From G942493375 sp942493375 (GTDB lineage: Bacteria; Armatimonadota; UBA5829), in contig OW818698.1 in the NCBI GenBank assembly GCA_942493375.1, positions 496,001 to 560,000 of the forward strand: a DNA stretch of 64,000 nt, read 5' to 3'. Position numbers and translations under genes: made by a program. Below are positions 53,739 to 63,845 of this stretch, in pieces; within the stretch, counting starts at the first letter, position 1, and every line of letters starts with the position of its first letter. Under the pieces are notes generated by a model, which saw nothing but the letters and a program-made list of their open reading frames with translations, was not told the DNA's origin and searched no databases.

Positions 53739-54809
53739 TTGTTTGAAAATCTAGCAGAAGTTGAAGATAGGTTCGATGAATTAGAGCAAAAGCTCTCAGA
53801 CCCCGAACTTATGAGCAACATAAAAGAATACAGAGAAGTAGCCAAAGCCCATTCCGACATGTCCAGGATTGTTGCCAAGTGGCGTGAATACAAATCCGCA
53901 AGAGAGCAATTGAAAGAGATTGAAGGGCTGCTATCAGCAAAACTGGATCCGGATATGCAGGACCTGGCACAGATGGAACTCGAGTCCCTGAAAGAACTGA
54001 TCACCACCCAGGAAGACGAACTCCGCATTATGCTCCTGCCCAGCGATCCCAATGATGATAAAGACGTCATTCTTGAGGTCCGTGCAGGGACAGGTGGAGA
54101 AGAAGCCGCACTCTTTGCAGCTGAACTTCTGAGAATGTATATGAGATATGCTGAACGCATGCGCTGGCAGACAGATATTATGAACTCAGTTGACACAGGC
54201 ATTGGTGGATATAGAGAAGCTGTCATATCAATCAAAGGCAAAGGGGCATACAGCAGACTCAAGTTCGAAGGTGGAGTCCACAGGGTTCAAAGAGTCCCCG
54301 CCACCGAGTCCAGCGGAAGAGTCCATACCTCCGCAGCTACTGTAAGTGTACTACCGGAAGCAGATGAAATCGATGTGCAGATCAACAATGATGATATCCA
54401 TATCGACACATACAGGTCTGCAGGTGCTGGTGGACAAAACGTTCAGAAGAACGAGACCGCTATACGTATCGTGCATAAGCCGTCGGGAATTACTGTAACT
54501 TGTCAGGATGAACGCTCCCAGCTGCAGAACAAACTTAGGGCTATGACTATGCTCAGAACTCTACTTTATGAAAGAGAAGTTATCAGTAAGAGAAATGAAG
54601 TTGATGCAGTTAAGCGTTCGATGGTAGGTTCTGGAGATCGCAGTGAAAAAAGCCGCACCTACAATTACCCGCAGAACCGTGTAACCGATCATCGCATCAA
54701 CCTGGATATATACAATCTGCCGGGAATTATGGATGGGGATCTGGACGACCTGATAAACCACCTGATTGCCTTCGACCAGGCCGAAATACTCAAAGGGCAG
54801 GGTCAATAA
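53739..54809 (+). CDS. prfA: Peptide chain release factor 1
   Basis: 356 residues, matching the family length, if started at TTG 53739 (GAGG 8 nt upstream); the longer frame to 53664 overlaps DUF1385 and the hairpin. The GGQ motif is present (AGAGGQNVQK near residue 230), the codon-recognition part falls near 185 (PATESSGRVHTS), and the family-specific SRTYNYPQNRVTDHR is near 300. It ends translation at UAA and UAG. The stop overlaps the ATG of prmC. Confidence 0.97.
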   Translation: MFENLAEVEDRFDELEQKLSDPELMSNIKEYREVAKAHSDMSRIVAKWREYKSAREQLKEIEGLLSAKLDPDMQDLAQMELESLKELITTQEDELRIMLLPSDPNDDKDVILEVRAGTGGEEAALFAAELLRMYMRYAERMRWQTDIMNSVDTGIGGYREAVISIKGKGAYSRLKFEGGVHRVQRVPATESSGRVHTSAATVSVLPEADEIDVQINNDDIHIDTYRSAGAGGQNVQKNETAIRIVHKPSGITVTCQDERSQLQNKLRAMTMLRTLLYEREVISKRNEVDAVKRSMVGSGDRSEKSRTYNYPQNRVTDHRINLDIYNLPGIMDGDLDDLINHLIAFDQAEILKGQGQ

Positions 54810-55714
54810 TGGATAGTCCCGGACAAGATAGCACATTAATAAAATCCGCTGGTGCAATTACGAATACTTTCTATGTGGGTGATGTGCAGGACAGAGCAAT
54901 CCGCAGGCTAAAATCTGCCGGTTTAGAATGCTATCGTCTGGAAGCAGACCTGATAGTTGCCCATGTGACCGGAGTAGACAGAGTAACTCTGTTTGCACAT
55001 CCGGAAATACCAATAGCAGCAAATGCTGTCGAAAAAATAGAGTCCCTGCTTAACCGCAGAATCACCGGTTACCCGCTGGCGTATCTGTTGGGGCAGTGGG
55101 AGTTCTACGGTTTACAAATAGACGTAACTGAAGGCGTTCTTATTCCAAGGGATGATACAGAAACCCTGATAGAAGTAGCCGTTGAGTTATTGTTTGGACA
55201 TGACTGCCTGGTTGCAGACCTGGGATGTGGGAGTGGATGTATCTCCATAGCTCTTGCCACAGCAATTCCTGAGTTGGAAATTAATGCATATGACCTTTCA
55301 GGTATTGCTATAGATACCACGCAGCACAACATTGATAAGCACAATCTGGCAGACAGAGTGCATGTTTCTAAACAAGACCTGCAGACTGTACTGGAAAGCC
55401 AGCCTGATTCATACCAGGCAATTCTATCCAACCCACCTTATATCGAATCTGCTGCCATCGATGGTTTACAGATTGAGATCAGTCAATACGAACCCAGGGA
55501 AGCGCTGGACGGTGGGCCTGATGGACTCAAGTTCTACCCTTCAATATTCACTGGTGCATACACTGCGCTCAAACAAGGTGGATTTGTAGCTGTCGAAGTA
55601 GGTGCTGGGCAAGCAGCGAGAGTTGTCGAAATAGCAGAATCATCCGGTCTTCGTGATGTCCGATGCGTTACTGACCTGGCCGGAATTGATCGTGTGGTAG
55701 TAGGGTTCAAGTGA
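54809..55714 (+). CDS. prmC: Release factor glutamine methyltransferase
   Basis: 301 residues; ATG shares one base with the prfA stop. N-terminal helical domain with GYPLAYLLGQWEFYG near residue 91, then the SAM-binding fold (VADLGCGSGCISIALA near 133) and the substrate motif NPPYIES near 210. It methylates the Gln of the GGQ motif of release factors, the product of the preceding gene. Confidence 0.97.
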   Translation: MDSPGQDSTLIKSAGAITNTFYVGDVQDRAIRRLKSAGLECYRLEADLIVAHVTGVDRVTLFAHPEIPIAANAVEKIESLLNRRITGYPLAYLLGQWEFYGLQIDVTEGVLIPRDDTETLIEVAVELLFGHDCLVADLGCGSGCISIALATAIPELEINAYDLSGIAIDTTQHNIDKHNLADRVHVSKQDLQTVLESQPDSYQAILSNPPYIESAAIDGLQIEISQYEPREALDGGPDGLKFYPSIFTGAYTALKQGGFVAVEVGAGQAARVVEIAESSGLRDVRCVTDLAGIDRVVVGFK

Positions 55715-56412
55715 CCCGCATTGTAAGAGTGGAATTGCAGGACACTGACAATCCTGCCTTGCGCGAAGCTGCAGATATAATGCGGGCGGGTGGACTAGTA
55801 GTTTTCCCGACTGAAACAGTCTATGGGCTCGGGACAATCGCAAGCAACCAGCAAGCTGTCCTCTCAGTATTCACAGCCAAACAACGCCCCAGCGACACTC
55901 CCCTGCCCGTCCAGATAGCAGACATTTCAATGCTGCCGCTTGTAACACTTAACCCACCAGATAACGCTTATATATTAGCTCGAACTTTCTGGCCAGGCCC
56001 GTTGACAATAGTCCTCCCCAGAAACCCGTCCATATCAGATGCAGTCACTGCAGGCAACGATACAATCGGTGTAAGAATACCCGACCACACAATAATGCTG
56101 CAGATTCTAAAGGAACTGAACGCACCCGCAGTAGCCACAAGCGCAAATATCTCAGGCTGCCCACCTCCAACAACCGCCCGGGAAGCTGCAGATCAGATAG
56201 GTAATAGTGTAGACCTGATAATAGACTCCGGCCCCTGCCAAATAGGAGCCTCGTCAACGGTAATCACCATCACCAACACCGAACTAAAAATCCTAAGACA
56301 AGGCACAATAACCCTTGACCAACTAACCAAAGCCCTAAACCCATCGGCAGCAACTAGCCAATTCCCCCTTGGAGAAGGGGCCAGGGGGATTGATTCCCTT
56401 CATAATTCATAA
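55711..56412 (+). CDS. tsaC: L-threonylcarbamoyladenylate synthase (Sua5/TsaC/YrdC family)
   Basis: 233 residues from a GTG that overlaps the prmC stop by 4 bp. FPTETVYGLGTIA near residue 32, KQRPSDTPLPVQI near 57, FWPGPLTIVL near 88 and VATSANISG near 140 are the YrdC-fold hallmarks. It makes the threonylcarbamoyl-AMP for t6A37 in tRNA. Length is that of the short (TsaC) form plus an extra tail; the last residues (FPLGEGARGIDSLHNS) are encoded by PAL-E and are not part of the fold. Confidence 0.95.
   Translation: MTRIVRVELQDTDNPALREAADIMRAGGLVVFPTETVYGLGTIASNQQAVLSVFTAKQRPSDTPLPVQIADISMLPLVTLNPPDNAYILARTFWPGPLTIVLPRNPSISDAVTAGNDTIGVRIPDHTIMLQILKELNAPAVATSANISGCPPPTTAREAADQIGNSVDLIIDSGPCQIGASSTVITITNTELKILRQGTITLDQLTKALNPSAATSQFPLGEGARGIDSLHNS
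56361..56391. repeat. PAL-E repeat inside the 3' end of tsaC
   Basis: Nearly identical to the copy at 26761; here it is translated in a different frame. Confidence 0.85.
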
Positions 56413-56431
56413 CTCAATAACGAGATTTGTA

Positions 56432-56483
56432 TGCATCGGTATCAGAGCGGAGGGGAAATCCCCGGAGCGCCGATGCCGATGCA
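56432..56483 (+). repeat. Dispersed palindrome PAL-C, copy 3
   Basis: Same arms as 2569 and 19751, beginning 19 nt after the tsaC stop. After it come a diverged PAL-E (56508-56540), cttctgacttctgac words (56570-56592) and five direct repeats of cataatt (56622-56650). No gene is seen in 56413-56711. Confidence 0.85.
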
Positions 56484-56711
56484 CCAGCTATGCCGGAGTA
56501 CAAACCCATTCCCCCCCTTTGAATGGAGCCAGGGGGGATATAATCTCTGCCTTCAGAAGCCACAAATATTCTGACTTCTGACTTCTGACTTCTTGGAGGG
56601 GGAATGTGACTCCCTTCCCATTTCATAATTCATAATTCATAATTCATAATTGGGAATCATAATTACCTTCAAAGGTATATAATAGTAAAAGTTCAAAAAA
56701 CGGGGGATACT

Positions 56712-57233
56712 ATGGGTATTAGCTACAGAGCAGTAGAAAACAAGCTCAAGCGCCGCAGCGAACTTGCGGAGGCTGTCAGGAAAGCACGTGCAGAAGGAAA
56801 AACGGTTGTATTCACTAATGGATGCTTCGACATCCTGCACGTCGGTCATGTTCGATATCTGCAGGATGCCAGAGCACTGGGAGATTTATTGGTAGTAGGA
56901 GTCAACACAGACGATTCCGTCCGCCGACTCAAAGGACCCACCAGACCGGTAGTATCCGAATGGGAAAGGGCCGAAATACTGGCTGCTCTGCAGTGCGTAG
57001 ATTATGTCTCACTTTTTAATGAAGATACCCCCGTAGAGTTAATAACCGCCATAAGACCCAGCATCCATGTAAAAGGTGGAGACTATAAAGTTGAAGACCT
57101 TCCGGAAGCTGAAGCTGTCATTGCTGGCGGTGGTAAAATAGTAATAGTATCCTTCTCCAGCACCGACTCCGAAGGATTCTCCACCACAAACGTAATCGGA
57201 AAAATAATGAACGAAAGAAGAGATAAAAGCTGA
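56712..57233 (+). CDS. rfaE2: D-glycero-beta-D-manno-heptose 1-phosphate adenylyltransferase-like (RfaE2)
   Basis: 173 residues; GGGGGA precedes the ATG. It is a nucleotidyltransferase of the cytidylyltransferase superfamily: FTNGCFDILHVGHVRYLQ near residue 35 with the HxGH motif, VGVNTDDSVRRLKGPTRP near 64, and the C-terminal SSTDSEGFSTTNVI (the STTxxI end). It corresponds to the C-terminal half of HldE and would activate heptose or a similar sugar for cell-surface glycan. Kinase and epimerase partners are not in the window. Confidence 0.9.
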   Translation: MGISYRAVENKLKRRSELAEAVRKARAEGKTVVFTNGCFDILHVGHVRYLQDARALGDLLVVGVNTDDSVRRLKGPTRPVVSEWERAEILAALQCVDYVSLFNEDTPVELITAIRPSIHVKGGDYKVEDLPEAEAVIAGGGKIVIVSFSSTDSEGFSTTNVIGKIMNERRDKS

Positions 57234-57235
57234 CA

Positions 57236-57394
57236 GTTGATAGTTGAAAGTTGTTAGTTGAAAGATAATAGTTGAAAGTTAATAGTTGATAGTTGAAAGT
57301 GACCAGATTCGAGTCCCTTCACTTTCCACTTTCCACTTCAACTTTCCACTCTGACCTTTCCACTTTCCACTTTCAACTTTCCACTTTCAACTAA
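57236..57394. repeat. Word repeat, gttgatagttgaaagt type, copy 3
   Basis: Words gttgatagttgaaag on the left and actttccactttcaac on the right form a long hairpin between rfaE2 and uvrA, starting at the rfaE2 stop and ending 6 nt before the uvrA ATG. Confidence 0.85.
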
Positions 57395-57400
57395 ATAATT

Positions 57401-60217
57401 ATGGCTTTAGATAAAATTGTTATCCGCGGTGCGCGGCAGCATAACCTGAAGAATATTGATGTAGAAATCCCCCGCGACAAACTGGTTGTCATTACTGGCC
57501 TGTCGGGGTCTGGCAAGTCGTCGTTGGCATTCGACACCATATATGCTGAGGGACAGCGCAGGTATGTAGAGTCTCTCTCATCTTACGCAAGACAGTTTCT
57601 GGGACAGATGGACAAGCCTGATGTTGATGATATCACTGGGCTCTCCCCTGCTGTCTCAATAGACCAGAAGTCCACATCACGCAACCCAAGGTCAACTGTA
57701 GGAACCGTCACCGAGATCCACGATTATCTCAGGTTGCTGTTCGCCCGCGTTGGTCATGCTCACTGTCCACAGTGTGGAAGAGAGATCGCCAGGCAGACTG
57801 TGGAGCAGATGGTAGACGCCGTCATGTCTCTGCCCGAAAACACCAGGATCCAGATAATGGCACCTCTTGTTCGTGGCCGCAAGGGACAATTCAAGAAACT
57901 AATAGATGATGCCCAGAAAGATGGATTCGCCAGGGTCAGAGTCAATGGAGTAGTGCATGAGACTTCCGAAGATATCGAACTCGACCGCTACAAACAGCAC
58001 ACCATCGAGATCATCATAGACCGCCTTGTTGTAAGACCCGGGATTGAGAAACGTCTGGCTGACTCAGTGGAGATCGCAGTCAAAAAAGGTGCCGGAGTTG
58101 TTGGGGTCAACGTAATCGATGGCGAGGACATGCTGTTCTCTGAAAACTCCTCATGCACGGAATGTGGGATCAGTATGGAAGAGATCGCCCCCAGGAGCTT
58201 CTCATTCAACACCCCATATGGAGCCTGCCCGGAGTGCCACGGTTTAGGAAGCCACCAGAAACTCGACCCGGATCTTGTTATACCGGACAAACGCAAGTCG
58301 ATCAACGAAGGAGCCATCGCACCTTTCAACCGGGGACAGCAGGAATGGCCGCTGGCATTGCTTAAGGGTCTCGCGGAAAAGCTCAAGTTTTCTATGGACA
58401 CTCCACTCAAGAACCTCAAGCCTGATCAGATGAAGGCTATACTCTATGGAGTCACCGAACCTGTCAATGTCTCCTACAAAGGCAAATTCAGGGATACGAA
58501 ATACGAATACAACACAAAATTTGCCGGAGTCATGAACATGCTCCTTGGCAGGCACGACAGCACGTCGTCGGATTATGTAAGGGAAGATATTGAGCAATAC
58601 ATGTCCGACATTCCCTGCTCCGCTTGCCATGGTAAACGACTCAAGCCTGAGAGCCTGGCGGTCACAGTGTCGGACATGAACATAGCTGACCTGTCCGAGA
58701 TGTCGGTCAAGAAGCTCTCTGCATGGTTCACAGATGTCCCCCTGAGCCCCCGTGAACACACCATTGGTGATCAGGTAGTCAAGGAAATATGCAGCCGCCT
58801 CAAATTCCTGCTGGATGTAGGATTGGATTACCTCACGCTCAACAGATCTGCCGGGACACTGGCCGGTGGAGAAGCCCAGAGAATCAGACTTGCAACCCAG
58901 ATAGGCAGCGGACTTATGGGAGTCCTTTACATCCTGGACGAACCTAGCATTGGTCTGCACCAGAGGGACAATGACCGGCTTATAACCACCCTGATCAGAC
59001 TCCGAGATCTGGGCAACACCATCATCGTAGTAGAACACGATGAAGACACAATGAGGCATGCTGACCACATCATCGATATCGGTCCTGGTGCGGGTGAGCA
59101 CGGTGGAGAGGTGATATGTGAAGGGACAATGGATGAGATTATGGAGTGTGGGGAGTCCTACACAGCCAAATACCTCTCCGGAAAGCTCTCAATTCCCATC
59201 CCCCTGATCCGCAAGCCGCCTGATGACAGGTTTATCGAGATCAAAGGAGCATCTGCTCACAATCTCAAAAAGATAGATATTAAAATCCCACTGGGGATGT
59301 TCGTCTGTGTCACTGGAGTCTCAGGTTCAGGCAAGAGCACGTTGATTCAGGAGACTCTTGTACCCCGCCTGATGTATGAAATCAATGGCACCCACAGGGC
59401 CTGGGGAGCACACGACAGCATCACCGGTACAGAACATATCGACAAAATCATCGATATCGACCAGTCCCCGATAGGCCGCACTCCAAGGTCAAACCCGGCC
59501 ACTTACACCGGTGTCTTCGACATCATACGAGAACTCTACAGCCAGACTCCGGATGCCAGGGTCAGAGGTTACTCACCAGGCAGATTCAGCTTCAACGTCA
59601 AGGGCGGTAGATGCGAGGCCTGTAAAGGCGACGGAATAATCAAGATCGAAATGCACTTCCTGCCGGATGTTTATGTCCCGTGTGAAGTCTGCAAGGGCAA
59701 ACGCTACAACAGAGAGACCCTGGACATCAAATACAAGGGTATGAACATCGCCGACGTGCTGGACATGACAATGAGCCAGGCAGTAGAGTTCTTCAAGAAC
59801 ATACCCAAAATCTACCGCAGGCTCCAGACCATACACGATGTCGGTTTGGACTACATAAGACTCGGTCAGCCAGCTACAACCCTCTCAGGAGGAGAAGCCC
59901 AGAGGGTAAAACTCGCTGCTGAACTTTCCAAAAAAGGCACCGGACGTACATTATATATACTGGATGAACCCACAACCGGATTGCACTTCCACGATGTCCG
60001 GAAACTGTTGGAAGTTCTAACAAAGCTGACCGAGTCCGGCAACACGGTACTGGTCATCGAACACAACCTGGACGTAATAAAGACAGCAGACTTCGTAATA
60101 GACCTGGGCCCGGAAGGCGGAGACCAGGGAGGCGGAATAGTAGCAATGGGCACCCCCGAAGAAATAGCCGCCACCCCCACCTCCCACACCGGCCGCTTCC
60201 TAAAAAAGCTGCTGTAG
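57401..60217 (+). CDS. uvrA: Excinuclease ABC subunit A
   Basis: 938 residues, the usual length. Two ABC ATPase halves: Walker A GLSGSGKSSL near residue 33 and GVSGSGKSTL near 647; signature LAGGEAQRIRLA near 487 and LSGGEAQRVKLA near 828; zinc modules CPQCG.., CTECG.., CSACHGKRLKP and CEACKGDG...CEVCKGKRY. It recognises DNA lesions in nucleotide excision repair. No ribosome-binding site is visible because the word repeat runs up to the start codon, so translation may be leaderless-like or weak. Confidence 0.98.
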   Translation: MALDKIVIRGARQHNLKNIDVEIPRDKLVVITGLSGSGKSSLAFDTIYAEGQRRYVESLSSYARQFLGQMDKPDVDDITGLSPAVSIDQKSTSRNPRSTVGTVTEIHDYLRLLFARVGHAHCPQCGREIARQTVEQMVDAVMSLPENTRIQIMAPLVRGRKGQFKKLIDDAQKDGFARVRVNGVVHETSEDIELDRYKQHTIEIIIDRLVVRPGIEKRLADSVEIAVKKGAGVVGVNVIDGEDMLFSENSSCTECGISMEEIAPRSFSFNTPYGACPECHGLGSHQKLDPDLVIPDKRKSINEGAIAPFNRGQQEWPLALLKGLAEKLKFSMDTPLKNLKPDQMKAILYGVTEPVNVSYKGKFRDTKYEYNTKFAGVMNMLLGRHDSTSSDYVREDIEQYMSDIPCSACHGKRLKPESLAVTVSDMNIADLSEMSVKKLSAWFTDVPLSPREHTIGDQVVKEICSRLKFLLDVGLDYLTLNRSAGTLAGGEAQRIRLATQIGSGLMGVLYILDEPSIGLHQRDNDRLITTLIRLRDLGNTIIVVEHDEDTMRHADHIIDIGPGAGEHGGEVICEGTMDEIMECGESYTAKYLSGKLSIPIPLIRKPPDDRFIEIKGASAHNLKKIDIKIPLGMFVCVTGVSGSGKSTLIQETLVPRLMYEINGTHRAWGAHDSITGTEHIDKIIDIDQSPIGRTPRSNPATYTGVFDIIRELYSQTPDARVRGYSPGRFSFNVKGGRCEACKGDGIIKIEMHFLPDVYVPCEVCKGKRYNRETLDIKYKGMNIADVLDMTMSQAVEFFKNIPKIYRRLQTIHDVGLDYIRLGQPATTLSGGEAQRVKLAAELSKKGTGRTLYILDEPTTGLHFHDVRKLLEVLTKLTESGNTVLVIEHNLDVIKTADFVIDLGPEGGDQGGGIVAMGTPEEIAATPTSHTGRFLKKLL

Positions 60218-60339
60218 TCTTGAACACGATTTTTAGGAACTGTCTTGAACAGGATTTTCAGGATTATATGATTAACAGGATTGAAGGAAACAGTGGCATC
60301 CGTAAATATTGTCATCCTGAACGCAGTGTCTGTGTTTTT

Positions 60340-63300
60340 GTCATCCTGGAGCGCAGCGAAGGATCTGCCGTTAAACACTAATCAACGTATACAGAAACAA
60401 TAATCCTGTCCATCATATTAATCTTAAAAATCGTGTTCAGAAAATAGGAATTGTCATCCTGGAGCGCAGCGAAGGATCTGCCGTTGAACTCTAATCAATG
60501 TATACAGACACAACAATCCTGTCCGTCATATTAATCCTAAAAATCGTGTTCAGAAAATAGGAATTGTCATCATGGAGCGCAGCGAAGGATCTGCTGTTAA
60601 ACTCTAATCAACGACTGCATACACAACAATCCTGTCCATCATATTAATCCTAAAAATCGTGTTCAGAAAATAGGAATTGTCATCCTGGAGCGCAGCGAAG
60701 GATCTGCTGTTGAACTCTAATCAATGTATACAGACACAATAATCCTGTCCATCATATTAATCCTAAAAATCGTGTTCAGAAAATAGGAATTGTCATCCTG
60801 GAGCGCAGCGAAGGATCTGCTGTTGAACTCTAATCAATGTATACAGAAACAACAATCCTGTCCATCATATTAATCCTAAAAATCGTGTTCAGAAAATAGG
60901 AATTGTCATCCTGGAGCGCAGCGAAGGATCTGCTGTTAAACTCTAATCAATGTATACAGACACAACAATCCTGTCCGTCATATTAATCCTAAAAATCGTG
61001 TTCAGAAAATAGGAATTGTCATCCTGGAGCGCAGCGAAGGATCTGCCGTTGAACTCTAATCAATGTATACAGACACAACAATCCTGTCCGTCATATTAAT
61101 CCTAAAAATCGTGTTCAGAAAATAGGAATTGTCATCCTGGAGCGCAGCGAAGGATCTGCTGTTAAACTCTAATCAATGTATACAGACACAATAATCCTGT
61201 CCATCATATTAATCATAAAAATCGTGTTCAGAAAATAGGAATTGTCATCCTGGAGCGCAGCGAAGGATCTGCTGTTGAACTCTAATCAATGTATACAGAC
61301 ACAATAATCCTGTCCATCATATTAATCCTAAAAATCGTGTTCAGAAAATAGGAATTGTCATCCTGGAGCGCAGCGAAGGATCTGCTGTTGAACTCTAATC
61401 AATGTATACAGAAACAACAATCCTGTCCATCATATTAATCCTAAAAATCGTGTTCAGAAAATAGGAATTGTCATCCTGGAGCGCAGCGAAGGATCTGCTG
61501 TTAAACTCTAATCAATGTATACAGACACAACAATCCTGTCCGTCATATTAATCCTAAAAATCGTGTTCAGAAAATAGGAATTGTCATCCTGGAGCGCAGC
61601 GAAGGATCTGCTGTTGAACTCTAATCAATGTATACAGAAACAACAATCCTGTCCATCATATTAATCCTAAAAATCGTGTTCAGAAAATAGGAATTGTCAT
61701 CCTGGAGCGCAGCGAAGGATCTGCTGTTAAACTCTAATCAATGTATACAGACACAACAATCCTGTCCGTCATATTAATCCTAAAAATCGTGTTCAGAAAA
61801 TAGGAATTGTCATCCTGGAGCGCAGCGAAGGATCTGCTGTTAAACTCTAATCAACGACTGCAGACACAACAATCCTGTCCATCATATTAATCCTAAAAAT
61901 CGTGTTCAGAAAATAGGAGTTGTCATCCTGGAGCGCAGCGAAGGATCTGCTGTTAAACTCTAATCAATGTATACAGACACAACAATCCTGTCCATCATAT
62001 TAATCCTAAAAATCGTGTTCAGAAATAGGAATTGTCATCCTGGAGCGCAGCGAAGGATCTGCTGTTGAACTCTAATCAATGTATACAGAAACAACAATCC
62101 TGTCCATCATATTAATCCTAAAAATCGTGTTCAGAAAATAGGAATTGTCATCCTGGAGCGCAGCGAAGGATCTGCTGTTGAACTCTAATCAATGTATACA
62201 GAAACAACAATCCTGTCCATCATATTAATCCTAAAAATCGTGTTCAGAAAATAGGAATTGTCATCCTGGAGCGCAGCGAAGGATCTGCTGTTAAACTCTA
62301 ATCAATGTATACAGACACAACAATCCTGTCCGTCATATTAATCCTAAAAATCGTGTTCAGAAAATAGGAATTGTCATCCTGGAGCGCAGCGAAGGATCTG
62401 CTGTTAAACTCTAATCAACGACTGCAGACACAACAATCCTGTCCATCATATTAATCCTAAAAATCGTGTTCAGAAAATAGGAGTTGTCATCCTGGAGCGC
62501 AGCGAAGGATCTGCTGTTGAACTCTAATCAATGTATACAGAAACAACAATCCTGTCCATCATATTAATCCTAAAAATCGTGTTCAGAAAATAGGAATTGT
62601 CATCCTGGAGCGCAGCGAAGGATCTGCTGTTGAACTCTAATCAATGTATACAGAAACAACAATCCTGTCCATCATATTAATCCTAAAAATCGTGTTCAGA
62701 AAATAGGAATTGTCATCCTGGAGCGCAGCGAAGGATCTGCTGTTAAACTCTAATCAATGTATACAGACACAACAATCCTGTCCGTCATATTAATCCTAAA
62801 AATCGTGTTCAGAAAATAGGAATTGTCATCCTGGAGCGCAGCGAAGGATCTGCTGTTAAACTCTAATCAATGTATACAGACACAACAATCCTGTCCGTCA
62901 TATTAATCCTAAAAATCGTGTTCAGAAAATAGGAATTGTCATCCTGGAGCGCAGCGAAGGATCTGCTGTTAAACTCTAATCAACGACTGCAGACACAACA
63001 ATCCTGTCCATCATATTAATCCTAAAAATCGTGTTCAGAAAATAGGAATTGTCATCCTGGAGCGCAGCGAAGGATCTGCTGTTAAACTCTAATCAACGAC
63101 TGCAGACACAACAATCCTGTCCATCATATTAATCCTAAAAATCGTGTTCAGAAAATAGGAATTGTCATCCTGGAGCGCAGCGAAGGATCTGCTGTTAAAC
63201 TCTAATCAATGTATACAGACACAATAATCCTGTTCATCATATTAATCCTAAAAATCGTGTTCAGAAATAGGAATTGTCATCCTGGAGCGCAGCGAAGGAT

Positions 63301-63829
63301 CTGCTGTTGAACTCTAATCAATGTATACAGAAACAACAATCCTGTCCATCATATTAATCCTAAAAATCGTGTTCAGAAAATAGGAATTGTCATCCTGGAG
63401 CGCAGCGAAGGATCTGCCGTTAAACACTAATCAACGTATACAGAAACAATAATCCTGTCCATCATATTAATCTTAAAAATCGTGTTCAGAAAATAGGAAT
63501 TGTCATCCTGGAGCGCAGCGAAGGATCTGCCGTTGAACTCTAATCAATGTATACAGACACAACAATCCTGTCCGTCATATTAATCCTAAAAATCGTGTTC
63601 AGAAAATAGGAATTGTCATCCTGGAGCGCAGCGAAGGATCTGCTGTTAAACTCTAATCAACGACTGCATACACAACAATCCTGTCCATCATATTAATCCT
63701 AAAAATCGTGTTCAGAAAATAGGAATTGTCATCCTGGAGCGCAGCGAAGGATCTGCTGTTAAACTCTAATCAACGACTGCATACACAACAATCCTGTCCA
63801 TCATATTAATCCTAAAAATCGTGTTCAGA
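60340..63829. repeat. Tandem array 5, thirty-one 113-bp units
   Basis: gtcatcctggagcgcagc recurs every 113 bp from 60340 to 63728 (two units are 112 bp through loss of one A), making 31 units. Each has the core tcctggagcgcagcgaagga, a variable part (gaactctaatcaatgtat or aaactctaatcaacgactgc), and atcctgtcc(a/g)tcatatta. Variants occur in blocks; the final part repeats the order of the first three units (see findings). The preceding 60218-60339 contains single forms of the same words. No gene or spacer-like content. Confidence 0.97.
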
Positions 63830-63845
63830 ACAAGAGGGCGCACAA

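Noticed and set aside
60340..63829. Possible CRISPR array
   Set aside because: Whole 113-bp units are conserved, with no unique spacers between constant repeats and no cas genes nearby.
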